In this document: positions 48,001-60,560 of the stretch, one piece after another
How positions within the stretch are numbered: the stretch's first letter is position 1
Layout: the number at the start of each line of letters is the position of its first letter
Source of the DNA: Dreissena polymorpha
Taxonomy: Eukaryota > Mollusca > Bivalvia > Myida > Dreissenidae
DNA length: 64,000 nt
NCBI RefSeq assembly: GCF_020536995.1
Contig: NC_068357.1
Location: 62,694,721-62,758,720 of the forward strand
Direction: 5' to 3'
Notes under the pieces: generated by a model
What the model saw: only the letters and a program-made list of their open reading frames with translations
What the model was told of the DNA's origin: nothing
Databases searched by the model: none
Program-made: the position numbers and the translations under genes

Positions 48001-49453
48001 GTAAAATAAAAAGCAAAAACATAATAATGTGAAGCACAATATGCATGACTTCTCGCAGTAAATACTCTATGAAGCAATTGTCTTGAGCGTCAACGATTAA
48101 ATATGGAGGCTTTTGAGCCAGTTTCGTAAAAGTATTGCATAAGGGAATTGTAAAATAAATACAATGCATGTGATGTAGGTGAAATGGCGAGCATAAACAT
48201 GTTTGATTGTAAAATGCTACCAAATAACGACATTAGTGGCACGAAATATCCATGCAACTCCATTGTATCACACCAAAGGGAGCCATATCAATGGCAGTTA
48301 CTCTCGTGGTGGATTGTGTTTCGATATTTAGCATGACGCTCCATGTGATGGTAAATCGATGGCATATATTTAAATTTACCATGTAACAATTACAAGTATT
48401 TTAAGGGAACTGTAACTTCTTTGTTGTTTATTTATTTCTCATACTTTATTAGTAACAACTTGCATAATTTTGTATGTTTTTGCTTGTTTCTTTTCAAATT
48501 AAGAACGCAAACAAAAAATATAATTATTTTCATACGGTTATGTTTGCCACTTCTTAACTGTTTCTGTTAGTATAGTTATTGTCATCAATAAATATCAATT
48601 ATTAAAAATGGCCATGACAGAATGTGGTCAAGACATGTTTCTTACAGTTGAAATGTAGATAATAACATGAATTGTCAGCTCAAGTTCTTGTCCTCTGTAC
48701 TCATTAGGATAGGACAGGAAACAGAAGTCTTAATCCGTCTTCACGATGCAGTGTAATGGTCCAGAATGTCTTATTAAGAATGATAGATATGCTTAACACT
48801 AGTATTTTCTACTCATATATATGAAGTATCAATGTTGTGTGTAATGACGCAGAACGGGCCTTTAAGATAAGTTCGTCGCCGTGCTTGCCGAATTTCGTTA
48901 AGTTTGTTCTGCCTTAAATTATTCCTATACATAGAGCAGGAAATGACCAGTGAATCATCAATGCATTCATATGTGTTATTCAACATATATGATGTACTTC
49001 CGCATAATGACGCCGCATTAGGATAAGAATCATAGAGTTTCACATATTTCTTACCAGAATTATTAATTTGTCCCAAAAAGTAATTTTGAATGATAGTTGC
49101 AATGTCCAGCTATTTAGTTTTTACTGGCAGAAATGGTATTTGGTGTGGTTTTATGCTTTAGTAATGGGTGGACACTCAATTTGTCCGGTATGGCGACCAT
49201 CAACCCAGCTCACATGCACATGGGAGCAGAAATTTAACTCAAGTCGCCTATGTGAGGGCGCTTGTACAGAACACTACGCTTACTGGACAGCCATATCATG
49301 ATTAGCACGGTTCAATAGGAAGTAAAAAGTCACACAATCATAAACAAAATACTGGTATAAATGGCATTTTGTGAACAAAAATAATTTAATCTCCTACATA
49401 TGAGCGGGTGACTCGGTCTAGTCATTAACAACATGTCAACTGATGAGTATTTG
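48001..49453. other. Partner of a diverged duplication; no gene
   Basis: The stretch to about 49130 shares ordered short matches with 34.1-35.1 kb. A Cys/Trp-rich ORF at 49068-49301 is not recognised. The end abuts the LINE insertion. Confidence 0.35.
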
Positions 49454-51067
49454 TAATGCTTTTTAGTTAAGCTTCGTTACTGACCCTTTTGTTCCTAATA
49501 CTATTCGCTTTCATTGTCCAGTAGCGTTGTTCTTAACACTGTAAAACCTAAGCCTCCAACTTACAAGCGTCGCATCTGGTTATGCAACAAATGCGACTAC
49601 AGAAAATTTAGAAACAATCTCAAATCAATTAACTGGGACTCGATTATCAACGAGCCAGATCTTAATAGCTTGTCCAAATCATTGCTGGTCTCATTTAATC
49701 CTTCAACAACCGAATGTATGCTCTTTTCGAGAAAACGCATCAAACCTACTCATCCACATCTTTTAATGGAACAAACTTCGATTGCCCAAGTCAAAACTTA
49801 AACCCACCTAAGCTTGGTTCTTTCTGAGGACGCCAAGCGGTCTTCCCACATATCATTCATCCTTGCAAAAGCCTGGCAGAGAATCGGTATACGTCAAAGC
49901 CTGAAATATACATTGACAAGGTCAAATCTTGAAAAGATGTACATCACCTTTATAAGACCACTTCTTGAGTATGGCGACACCATTTGGAACAACTGTTCTG
50001 TAGCTCTAAAAAATGACATTGAATCTGTCCAAGTTGAAGCCGCAAGGATCGTGACGGGTGCTACAAAATATTGCAACATCGACCGCCTTCTCAAAGACTT
50101 AAATTAGATATCACTGCCCCAACGAAGAAAGTATGATGCAAATATACAAAATGCAGAATAATATTGCACCCTTCTATCTATGCAACCTGATCCCAGTTCG
50201 CACAACCCAGGCCTACGACCTCCGATCCCCAAAACGGCATACCTCCAGTTTACGCAAATACTCAACTATATTCTAATTCCTTCCTCCCTTCCGCCATCCG
50301 CCACTGGAACAATCTTTCTCCTGACGTCGGAAACTCCAATTCACTTCTTGAATTTAAGAGAAAAATCACTCAATGTCAAACAAAGTCGTGTCCATTATTT
50401 AACGTTGGTGATAGAAGAATACAAAGCTATAATTCTCATCTTCGACTTGGCTGTAGCTCATTGAACTACGATCTCCATCGTAGAAACCTTACTTCTTTAC
50501 AAGATTGCATATGTGGTGCCATCGAAACTCCGTCTCACTCCTTGCTTTATTGTCCAAGGTATGAGCACATACGCCAACATTGTTTTACTAATCTTCCATG
50601 CGCAACAACCGTAAATAACCTTCTAAATGGTGGCGAACATTTGACCTATCAGGAAAACACTATATTATTTCTTCGTGTCCAGCAGTTTATTGAAGCAACT
50701 AAACGATTTGACTCGTAGAACGATGCTGCTGTGGACGTTGACCCGACCAAAGTAGGGGCCTCTGTGACATAACGCCTCAGTACCTTCTTAATCAACTATC
50801 TATTTCGTTTGTATGACATATATCCACACTACCATGATTCCGTTTTAACTTTGAAACCGATCCAATCACAATCCTAACATTTACGTGAGCGCATCCATGT
50901 TCTTGTGGCCACCTAAATGCAAAACATATATGAGTCAACTCCACCATGGAAAAAAATAATATAAGCGTTACGCTTGTTTTCTAATCCATGAATTTATACT
51001 TTGCAACAATGTATTGAATTGTATGATTACGAAATGAATAAATACGTTAAACTAATGCTTTTTAGTT
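49454..51067 (+). mobile_element. LINE insertion with 15-bp target duplication and internal deletion
   Basis: A 1584-bp body (49469-51052) is flanked by the perfect direct repeat TAATGCTTTTTAGTT (49454-49468 and 51053-51067). The 5' part reads as the end of an AP endonuclease and linker (YKRRIWLCNKCDYRKFR, INWDSIINEPDLN). The frame then runs directly into a post-catalytic reverse-transcriptase part (LLVSFNPSTTECMLFSRKR), so the catalytic palm including the YADD box is missing. Then come IRPLLEYGDTIWNNCSVALK, EAARIVTGATKYCNIDRLLK and a C-terminal zinc-binding tail (CICGAIETPSHSLLYCPRYE, then H). The 3' UTR ends GAATGAATAAATACGTTAAAC. Group: Jockey/CR1. The copy has several frame changes and is dead. 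Confidence 0.92.
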
Positions 51068-51329
51068 GGTCGCGCTAGCGAGCAACTAATGTAGGTGGAG
51101 TTTTGCAAGTCACTCTGCTGTTAACTACGCTAGGAACGATAACCACCGCATTTACCTGTTTATACTCCACTGGTACACTGTAGACAACAGAGTGGGTGTA
51201 TTAAATCAAAAGCGTTTAACAGCCAGTGCGATGACATTGGCCAGTCTAGTGTTTAAAAGCTTGTGCAACGGCATTGGCCAGTTTATCATTATACATATTT
51301 GTTGCTTTCAGGGAAGCCGGGGCTAAATG

Positions 51330-51480
51330 AATGTCAAATAAGATTAACCTGTGCACAATGATTAGCCTGTGCCATGCACACAAGCTAATCAAGGACGACA
51401 TTTCTGATTTTGTGGTGTTTTTCGTTTAAAGAAAGTCTCTGATACTGGGATGACAATTAATGCATAAACATGAAGCCCTG
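51330..51480. mobile_element. Decayed relative of the long-hairpin MITE
   Basis: It retains ATTAGCCTGTGC, AAGCTAATCAAGGACGACA, TTTCGTTTAAAGAAAGTC and TGCATAA in the order of the element at 23041, with many changes and gaps. Confidence 0.6.
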
Positions 51481-51654
51481 TTTTCCCCAAATGAAGCTTA
51501 AATTATCTTTTTTATTTATAATTTGAAAAAAGATAAAAGTGATAATAACTTCAAAGGAATCTCGCTGACAAGGCAAATAAACAAAATCACTTATAAATCA
51601 AATAATTAACCAATGAGCTCTAAATTTTTACCATGTTGCATTTTTAGTAAACAC

Positions 51655-52004
51655 TTAAAAGGGACCTTTTCACAATTTTGTCATTAAATGCTTAATATTG
51701 ATAAATTTAAACATTGGATCTTAAAAGCTCCATAAAAAAACAATAAAATTAAAAACAAAAACAACAAAAGCTACCCTCAACTGGGCTCGAACCACTGACC
51801 CCTGGAATAAAAGTCTGTCGTTTAAACCATTCGGCCATCCTTGCTCATACAATGAGAGATGTATTTTATACTTTTTATGTATAAGCAATCATCGTAGTAT
51901 GAAAAAATATAACGACAACAACAGAAATTAGAAAGAGAAATCTCCAAATTATTAAATCGTTTAATTTTGTCAATTTACCAAAATCGTGAAAAGGTCCCTT
52001 TAAT
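51655..52004. mobile_element. TIR element carrying a tRNA-Leu-like segment
   Basis: The ends are AAAGGGACCTTTTCACAATT and, reversed, AAAGGGACCTTTTCACGATT. TTAA occurs at each outer edge, which would fit a TTAA target duplication. On the minus strand a tRNA-like stretch lies at 51846-51771: GGATGGCCGAATGGTTTAAA (A-box, leucine-tRNA-like) and GGTTCGAGCCC (B-box). The arms do not pair well enough for a working tRNA. It may be a SINE-MITE hybrid. Confidence 0.7.
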
Positions 52005-52534
52005 GTTTTCAGACTTGCAAATTGAATGAGTTGAATACACTGTCAGAACTTACATCATGAATTACTTACAGTGCCTGTTAGCCTGGGGCCAGTTTATTTA
52101 AACCTAGGAAACTCAATGTCAAAGTTGGTTACAGTTGGGCTAAAAAGCAGGGCAACTAGCTTTTTAAAAGCTTAAACAACTCAATCCAATTAAACATAGA
52201 ATACAAATTGGCGAATGTGGATCAATTAGGACTAGAAAATAATTTAATTGCGGCTCACAACAAGACATGATGAATTAACAGTCTGTCATATCGACAAACT
52301 TGTTGCTCAATAATAAAAAAAAATAGATAAAGTATTAGATACACATAACACAACATGTACATGATTCTAGGCTTGTTATTCTTTAGCAAGGCAACCACAA
52401 TTCATAAGATGGTTGCCAGTGCAGCAACCAATTGCGAAAAAGAGAAATATTGTTGTTATTTTGTCTAATTTATCTCTATAGCATAAATATGTATGAGGAT
52501 AAACAGTGCACACAAATCTCGACCTGTGCTTTAA
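52005..52534. other. Unclassified AT-rich sequence
   Basis: Nothing recognised on either strand. Confidence 0.3.
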
Positions 52535-52672
52535 GACACGCTCTGATCCTAGGCCTAAGCGTTCTTGAGTTATCATCCGGAAAGCATCTGGTGGACGGAC
52601 CGACGGACCGACTGACATGTGCAAAACAATATACTCCCTCTTCTTCGAAGGGGGGGGGGGGCATAACAAATA
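52535..52672 (+). repeat. Orphan tail of the 4600-5597 family
   Basis: It repeats TGATCCTAGGC, TTCTTGAGTTATCATCCGG, ACGGACCGACGGACCGACTG and CCTCTTCTTCGAAGG with a longer G run before CATAA. The head and the tandem core are missing. Confidence 0.85.
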
Positions 52673-52857
52673 CATGATTGTCATGGTAGTTATTTGAAGA
52701 ATTTCGACAGGTTGGAATAAGTGTCTCCAAAAGACGCTTGGCATTGGTGACCCTGGGCTGACCGTAAGAGTTACTCATTATGAAAATGTTCTTGAGACCA
52801 TTGTGTTCAAAGATCATTTAAAGATGCATAAGGTTGAGTCAGAGCCAGCTTTAATAT

Positions 52858-54248
52858 TTATGTTGTTGCAGCATTGAACACATGACTGTAAACAAGATCA
52901 CCCAGTGACTGCAAGTTCCTCGCTTTCTTCTGGGTTGAATTTGAGTCCATAATCTGTCTGGTTTCATTTTCCTCCTGCACAGTAATCAGTATATCACTGA
53001 AAAGATAACACCATTGTTCCTTTGAAGTTGATATTTGACTACTAGTTATATTCAGGCAGGTTCATAAGAACTTCAATAAGTTTCAATCGAAGAAAATTAT
53101 GCATAATTGCAAATTGTGTATGAATAATTTTAACCATTTTTATTTATTAAAATAAAAATGTTTGGTCTTTTCTTATTTATGTGGCTTTAATAAACCTTCT
53201 CAAAGTTGTTTCTATAAATTGACAACATTTTCTCTATGTGATTTAGCAAAACAATCATATACAGATGTCAAATACACGAGCACTTGTAAAGGAGTAAGAA
53301 CTGACATTAGTGTTTCATGAGAAGTGTGATATAATCCATTATGATATGCGTCATCGGTTTTATTTATTCAGACATTCACGACATAGCATGTCATTACTAG
53401 TATTTTATATGAATCACCCTTTTAAACTGGATTAATAAGTAAGTGTAAACGCCACATATATACATTCTTCATCCAAATGTTAATACCAAATACATGTTTT
53501 TTCCCTAATGGATATGAAACTGGCTATTAACGTTACATTTTATTTATTACTTAAAACATTAGTTTTACATTAACAATCACAAAAATCTGTGATTTACCTA
53601 CTTCGTATCCATCTTATAAGACTGTCTGCTCGAAAGGATAGTTGAAACTTGATGAATGGTCCTTCCCGCATGTATTTCCATTTTCTTTAAGTTTAGATGA
53701 TCATTGGAACATACAGTGCTGATAAAAAGTAATTAACCGTTCCTGGACCACCAATGTTGTTGATTATTGCTGAAAAGATTATAATTATGCAGCATTTGAA
53801 ATTTGGATAACCATAATACATAATTTAGGTGATCACACAAGTAACAGTCATTGGCATATCATTTTCAAAATAATAATTTTATTATTTGAGACATAATATA
53901 CTTTTTTGTTGTTTGTTTGAGGAAACATCATTACTTGGTCATAAAATTCAAATATGCTGTCCTTGATTTCCATGCATTTTCAACAAAACTTTTTCCTTAC
54001 ATGGCATATTTTCTTTCTCAAAATGAAAGCAAATATGAGCCTGATTATGTGGTAAAAATCACTGACAGGGTGCACTTTTCCTACAAAATCTACCTTACTC
54101 TTATTGTGAGTAATTAAACTGTTATACTTGAAAAAGAAATATTGCATAATCCATGTACCTTCCTGTTCCGAGCTTTGTGTTGATAGCAAAACAAGACATT
54201 CCTTTCTTGAAAAGTTGAAGACTCTTCTTTACGTAGTCCTTGAATGCT
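52858..54248 (-). CDS. Putative 3' exons of an unrecognised gene
   Basis: Three minus-strand exons join in frame: 54248-54159, 53718-53602 and 52996-52858 (stop TAA at 52860-52858). Exon one carries AFKDYVKKSLQLFKKGMSCF and AINTKLGTG. Exon two begins with C, which completes Ser, and carries TVCSNDHLNLKKMEIHAGRT then SSRQSYKMDT. Exon three starts with T, which completes Asn, and carries DILITVQEENETRQIMDSNS, then NLQSLGDLVYSHVFNAATT. Acceptors TTTTTATCAG and TTATCTTTTCAG and donors GTACAT and GTAGGT are acceptable but not strong. Phases agree across both junctions, which is the main evidence. Helical, polar sequence suggests a coiled-coil region. The family is not recognised; the first exon's start is uncertain. 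Confidence 0.45.
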
Positions 54249-54274
54249 CTGAGCTTTTATAAGTACATACGTTC

Positions 54275-54425
54275 AGATCAGACACGGAGGGTCAATAGCT
54301 TGGAGTTGGATTATTGCAACTATGTTCTTTACGTGATGGGTTTTGCCGTACGATAACCCGTTCACATGGGTACAGTCATCACACAAGCATAAATCCACTT
54401 TATCCCCTTTTACTGCTCACCAACA
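54275..54425 (-). pseudogene. B-box-like zinc-finger stretch
   Basis: A minus-strand frame of about 46 codons reads AVKGDKVDLCLCDDC, THVNGLSYGKTHHVKNI and then VAIIQLQAIDPPCLI before a stop. CxxC, then H and HxV-K-x-I at the usual spacing resemble the second half of a B-box as in mollusc TRIM-like proteins. The first half of the B-box is not in frame upstream, where a stop precedes it. It sits directly above the exons that end at 52858, so the two may belong to one TRIM-type gene (B-box then coiled coil) or to its remnant. Confidence 0.3.
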
Positions 54426-56700
54426 ATATTCAATTTTGTAAGTGACACGGGTTCTAAACGTTATTCTTGACAAGCGTTTGACATTCGTATTTCCAGGAAT
54501 CGTTTTCTTCATAAATATCAACACTGCCATGCATCAGTTGACGTTTATCATTAACTCGAGTCACATTTATATTAACAATAATAAGACTTTTATGAATCTT
54601 TCTCTTTCAATATAGCAAATTGCTTTTTTATTAAACGACCCAATCTGTCAGGTACAATATCGGCCATATTTGTTGTCATTTTATTTAGCTTGCGAATCCT
54701 ACATTTAGTATTTCATAGCGTATTTATAGAATATTCGTAGTTTTCCGCACATTCCCGGATAACAGTTCGGAGTGACGGATATGTACGAAATAAGGCGACA
54801 TTGCATGAAGTTCATTAAAGTGCTCATACCTTAAAAAACGTATCAGAAAAAAATCTTCTTACTGTCTCCGTTGACACTCGTATCTTTTCGGCCTAGACCG
54901 TCAAGTGAGGAACTTATTCTCGCAAACAATAATAAAACTATGTCGTAGCCAGTGCTTAGCTATTTTGCTTCAATAATATTTTTACACGTTTTATGACACT
55001 GTCATGTTATATAGTGGTGTTCTGTATTTACAAGGCGGGTTTATGAGATCTGCGAAGAACTTCTTTCGAATAACGTCTTTGATTGCGCCATGGTGGTAAA
55101 TCGGACTTTTATGAATTCATTCATTCGTGGGGTTTGGCAGCCAGCCAATTCTGACTGTCTCAGAAATTTGTATCATTACTATGGCCTTAGGGATTCGCCC
55201 CAGGCCCAAAATTGTTTAATCTCGTGTAGTATGCGAAGATTCGGCGGCTGAGTGACTCGTATACTATAAAAAAAGTAATGGTCATATAGACTGAACTCAT
55301 CAGACTTATCGAAGTTTCACATTTATCTTTCACATTTATCTTTCACATTTATACACAATCATAATACTTTTTCAAAGGGTAACGACAATGTTTCGGTAAT
55401 TCGTTTTAAATGTACATCAGTACCTACATTTTTTTTTATTGCCTGCTTAATTTTACGGTATTCCAAAGCGAATGCTGCATTTCTGACTAATTAAAAAGAG
55501 TGCGTTATATCTGGTAAAAAGTGTCGAGTAATCGGGAATAGACGTGTCGATGTTATTGAGATAATCGGCCAAGGAAGTGTCCATGAAAATTTGGCACCCG
55601 ACTGTTTAAACAATTTTTTCAAATACGTTAGTAAACTAGCATGTAAAATGTTGTAATATTAATGGACAAATTAATTTTTTATTTCGAATAGTTAGCAGGT
55701 TCTTTATTTATTCCCAAGTATTTTTATTTTGTTGAAATGTTTATCGGGAGCTGCCTTAAAGCCTCTATTAACTATTGTATAAGTATGACAATTTATTTCG
55801 TTATGGCCCTACTCTACAAACATACATCTATTCACACACTTAGAAGAGTAGTGCTAGTCGTTGCAAATAGTTTTAGCGAAGGTTTTTGCCATTAGACAAC
55901 ATTTTAGCATTAAATTGTATTGTTATGCTATGTTTGTATGTTTATTATCCAATTGCCTTTTCAGCGGTGAGCATATACCCTTTGAGACATTTCAAACGCA
56001 ACACTCTTCCGACTTGAATATTTTAGTAGTTAGTTAAAATTTTAATTTCAAATTTCACGTTCATGATAAAATCATCCATTCTTGAGGACCGGACGTTTTA
56101 GCACGTGGCGTATGTATGGTTTCATCTGTTTGCACGTGAACATGTCGAAATGCAATGTAATTCTACATTATGTTTTACTTAAAAGAGCGCTTTTCTAAAT
56201 AGTTTGTTTTCTCGGTAAGAAAGGAAATTAGCAATAGCAGACATGTATTTCGTAGTAATTTCATGTATTCTGTATATATTTCATCATTTTGTTTTATTTA
56301 TTTGGAGACTACAATCAAATTCGCTAACAAGGTTTACACGGAATTTAAACGATATTATATTGGAGCCAAATTAAGTATTTACAAGGTTCAGTTATGTTAT
56401 TGAAGTTTTGTTACATTTTATTGTTTATAACGTGGTGATTAACTTCAGTTTAAATATAGAGGCAAATAATTGTTCCCATCGAATAAATGTGTCTACAGCA
56501 AAAAGTGATATTTGATGAAGAGTTTGTAAATAATGCCTTGTTTACTTGCCTCTCGCCTCAAGGCACGGTCTTATTAGATATTGACCGATATGTAGAGTGT
56601 TCATTCCTCATATAAGTTGACTTCTGTCTTTAATTTAAGGCATCGATGAACCTGTTGTTAGCCTTTTCATGCTTTATTGCCAGATGATATCATTGAATAA
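54426..56700. other. Unclassified AT-rich sequence
   Basis: Three near-perfect copies of CATTTATCTTTCA lie at 55318-55352. No coding block or named repeat was seen. Confidence 0.35.
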
Positions 56701-59700
56701 CAGCGGGACTACTAAAAAAACACCAAAGTAGGTCAACCATTGATTCCAGTTATGATTCTGAAATGTTTACTTTTCTAAGAAATATGAAAATCGACCTTGA
56801 TAAACAAAATGAACGCTTAGTCACATAAATCGGCGGTATAAATACTAAGATTGACTCAATTTTTTCAACCATCGGCGAATTAAAGCAAGACAATGACCGG
56901 CTTAGGAGTGATAACTTATTACTACGGGAGGAAGTGTCACAAATGTAGAATAAGTTGGATCAGATTGAAAATCAATCCCGACGAAACAATCTTCGCTTTA
57001 ACGTTATAGACGGATATATAAATGAAAACTGGGATGTTTCGGAAAGAAAAGGACGCTCATTTCTAAAAGATACATTGAATTTTGGGGACGAAGCAGATAC
57101 GTTCGAAATCGATCGTGCACATCACATAAAATCTCGGGACCCAAGCAAATGTACAATCATGGTACGGTTTACACGGTTCAAGGACTGTGAACTGATTTTA
57201 GGACGGTCACACCTTGTTTAGCAGGACTTCAGAGACAAAGTACGTAAACATAGACAAATTCTCGGAAAGCGTATGGTACAATAGAGAAGAAATGATAACT
57301 ATGCCGTAATACGTTATGATAAATTAATTGTGAACGACCAAGTGTACACATACAACGACATTACACAGTCAATTGTTCCCATTGGCACCCGGCGACCTAC
57401 AACTCGACAACGTCCTGCACGTGGTATACCACGTGGTCACCCAGACAACAATAATGATGCACACCACCGATTGGAAGGTAACAACAGGATCAACCACGTA
57501 AATGATGACGTAAGTGAACGCATCCCGCCCAATGATGGGAATCCGCCAACCAGAGACGATATAAGCTCTCACGAGGATGACGTACGATCCGACACTTCAT
57601 TCATGGACTTGGAATTTGGCCGTAACCCAACAAACAATTACAGCATGAGGAAATTGCTCGATATAAATATCGCTAGCTGGAATATTGCAGGCTTACGTAA
57701 ACACATAACCAAACTAGAACTTAAAACTTATTTATCTTCCTTTGATATTGTTAGTCTATGTGAAACTTTGGGAAACTGTTGTGGTGGATTTAATTCATTA
57801 TTAGAATCCTACATATGTTATGATCATGTTAGAGAGTTAAATCCAAACAGTATACGTAACAGTGGAGGCATATGTGTTTTTATTTCTAACCATTTACAGA
57901 AGTTAAATATAATCTCACGTATTAATACTCACTTTAATGATTGTGTCGTGTTGTACTGTAAATTTTCTAAATTGTTTTAGTCAAAAGATGTCATTATGTA
58001 TTACACTTATATCTCTCCAGAGGGGTCATCAATATATAAACTAACAGATGAGAAGAATTGTATACATTGTATGTTTTCTAACTTAGAACAGCTAAAATTT
58101 ACATATCCCGATGCTCTATTTTTCTTATCAGGAGACTTAAATTCTAGAACGCACGATTACTTTGATTTATATTATATATTTGGAGACATAGATTATGAAG
58201 GCAGTGATTTTGATATGCAATAGGGGAAATAATTTTGGAAAATCGTTAGTCAGTTCATGTTTGATGTACATATTCTAAATGGAAGATTCGCGAACGATAA
58301 GGAAGGCCATTTCACATGTGTTTCAAACGAAGGGGCAAGTGTTGAAGATTACATGATTGCTTCAAAATAATTTTTTTTCGAGAATTATTGACTTCAAAGT
58401 ACTTGACCGCTCAGAATCTGATCATTTTCCAATTAACTGTCGAATAAACTTGGAACACATAAATAACAACCGCAATGATTTTGGTATTAAAAAAGAAGTT
58501 TCGCGCGTAAATAAATACAAATGGCAAGACAGATTTGCTGATGTCTTTCGCGTTAATATAAATACGTTCTTAAATGAAAATTGTAATATAATAATGAATC
58601 TCATTACTACAAATATTGAAGCGGCGATTTACAAAATTAACGCTGTATACTATGAGGCAGGCAAAAATATGCTTTTATTACCTAACTACAAACGATCATT
58701 ACAGCCACTTTGGTGAGATGAACAATGTGATAATCTTAAGAAACAAAAATACACATATTTACAAAAATTTCGACCTTCAAATTTACCATCTGATCTAAAT
58801 GAGTATAAGGATCGCAGAAATATATTTAAAAATTATTGCAATGCTAAAATGTTTAAGTTACAAAGAAAAATAGAGCGGAACTACTCCAGAATCGAAAAAA
58901 TCCGAATTTCTTGTGGAAAAAAATTAAGCAAGCTAAACCGCAACAAAACATTCCTACTAGTATTGAGGCCAATAAATGGTACGACTACTTTTTTAGTTTA
59001 TTATACAGCGATCAAGCGCCGTGCATTGTTATAAACAATAACGCAGATGCCATAAACGATGATGTGATTTCGTTAAATGAGCCCTTTACACTCGCAGAAG
59101 TCAAAGTTCAAATCCGTAATTTAATAAATAATAAAAGCAGTGGCATCGATGGAATACCAGCTGAGTTTTATAAAAATTCATTAGACATTAACACCCTTCT
59201 TAGTATTACTTTTTAATCGAATTTTTGATTCTGGTTATTTTCCTAAAACTTGGGGTCAGAGTATAATATGTCCAATACACAAATCTGGACCTACCCATAT
59301 TCTTGGAAATTACCGTGGAATCTCTCTAACTAATATAATGTACACAATATTTGCCGGTATATTATATAATTGATTATATGAATGGGCGGAAGGAAACAAT
59401 AAATTTGATGAATCTTAAGCAGGTTTTCGGGCCGGCTATTCAGCTATAGATAATGTTTTTTGCCTTCAAGCGATGGCTCAAAAATGTTTGTCAAAAAAGG
59501 GGAGTAGATTCTATTGCTTATATATAGACTTTAGAAAGGCATTCGATAAAATAAACCACAATGTAATGTTTCAAGCACTTACCAAAAAGGGAATTAAAGG
59601 TAAATTCATTGACGTATTAAAAAATATGTATAGCTCTCTCTTTTCCTGCGTTAACGTACATAATACAACCGACACTAATTCTGCGTCGAAGTATAGAACC

Positions 59701-60560
59701 AATTGTCAAATTACTATATCAGAGTTTTTTCGATGTAATATTGGTACCCCTCAGGGTGACAAGACCAGACATTTTATGTCTCATGTTTGCAGACGATATT
59801 GCTAGCTGTGCGGAAACGGCCTTTAAACTTCAACAACAGTTAAACGTTGTTGATCAATGTTGCATTAACACGGGAATGGAGATTAATTTAGATAAAACTG
59901 AAGTTATTGTTTTTAGAAATGGCGGACATTTACGAAATTACGAGCGCTGTACATATCGGGGTACGAAATTAAATACCACTTCCGCTTATAAATACATAGG
60001 ATTATTATTTACACCCAAATTATCGTGGAGCGCGTCGCAAGAAAAACTAAGTTCACAAGCTCAAAAAGCAATATTCAATTTATAGTTATAAAGCGACTTT
60101 TGCAAACTTCCCTATTAAAGAACTCTTTTTACTTTTTGATAGCATGGTAAAGCCAATATTGTGTTATGGCTCACAGATATGGGGATATGAATATTTAAAT
60201 GCCATTGAAACTCTACGAATTGCACGTCGATGTGTGCGAAATTATATTTAAAGAAAAGAGTTGTACATTATGTATGCGTATATAAATGAAAACGTTGATA
60301 TCTGCGAAAAGTTGCATTATCATCGAAACTAAACCAGATGAAGGTTTGGACAATTAGTAATGATGAGTTCTGTTTGATTTTTTACTTATAATGCTTTACC
60401 TCACACTGGCTCACTTTCCGTTCAAAGATATGTTTTCCACGATCACCTTTTCAACGTGTTAAAGAATGAGATGACATTATAACGGTCAGCGCCTGAAATA
60501 CCCATTTTCAACACACAAAAAAACCCCGCTCATCTGAGCTTAAATTGAACAAACTGAAAA
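56700..60560 (+). mobile_element. LINE with L1-type ORF1, endonuclease and reverse transcriptase
   Basis: ORF1 region 56.76-57.45 kb: a coiled coil (KIDSIFSTIGELKQDNDRLR), then an RRM-like part with ENQSRRNNLRFNVIDG, EIDRAHHIKSRDPSKCT and VRFTRFKDCELILGRSH. ORF2 region from 57.65 kb: AP endonuclease (DINIASWNIAGLRKHI, IVSLCETLG, GGICVFISNHL, LSGDLNSRTHDYFD, RSESDHFPI). Reverse transcriptase: LINNKSSGIDGIPAEFYKNS, PIHKSGPTHILGNYRGISLT, AGFRAGYSAIDNVFCLQAM, YIDFRKAFDKINHN, then GTPQGD and FADDIASCAETAFKLQQQ, INLDKTEVIVFRNGG, FDSMVKPILCYGSQIWG. Between GTPQGD and FADD the usual loop is missing and the frame shifts near 59750-59790. Stops and frame changes also occur at about 56945, 57220, 57980, 58225, 58715, 59215 and 59425, so the copy is dead. 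Ends are approximate; no target duplication found. Confidence 0.9.

Noticed and set aside
51771-51846. A functional tRNA-Leu gene
   Set aside because: A- and B-boxes are present, but the acceptor and T stems do not pair well and it lies inside an inverted-repeat element.
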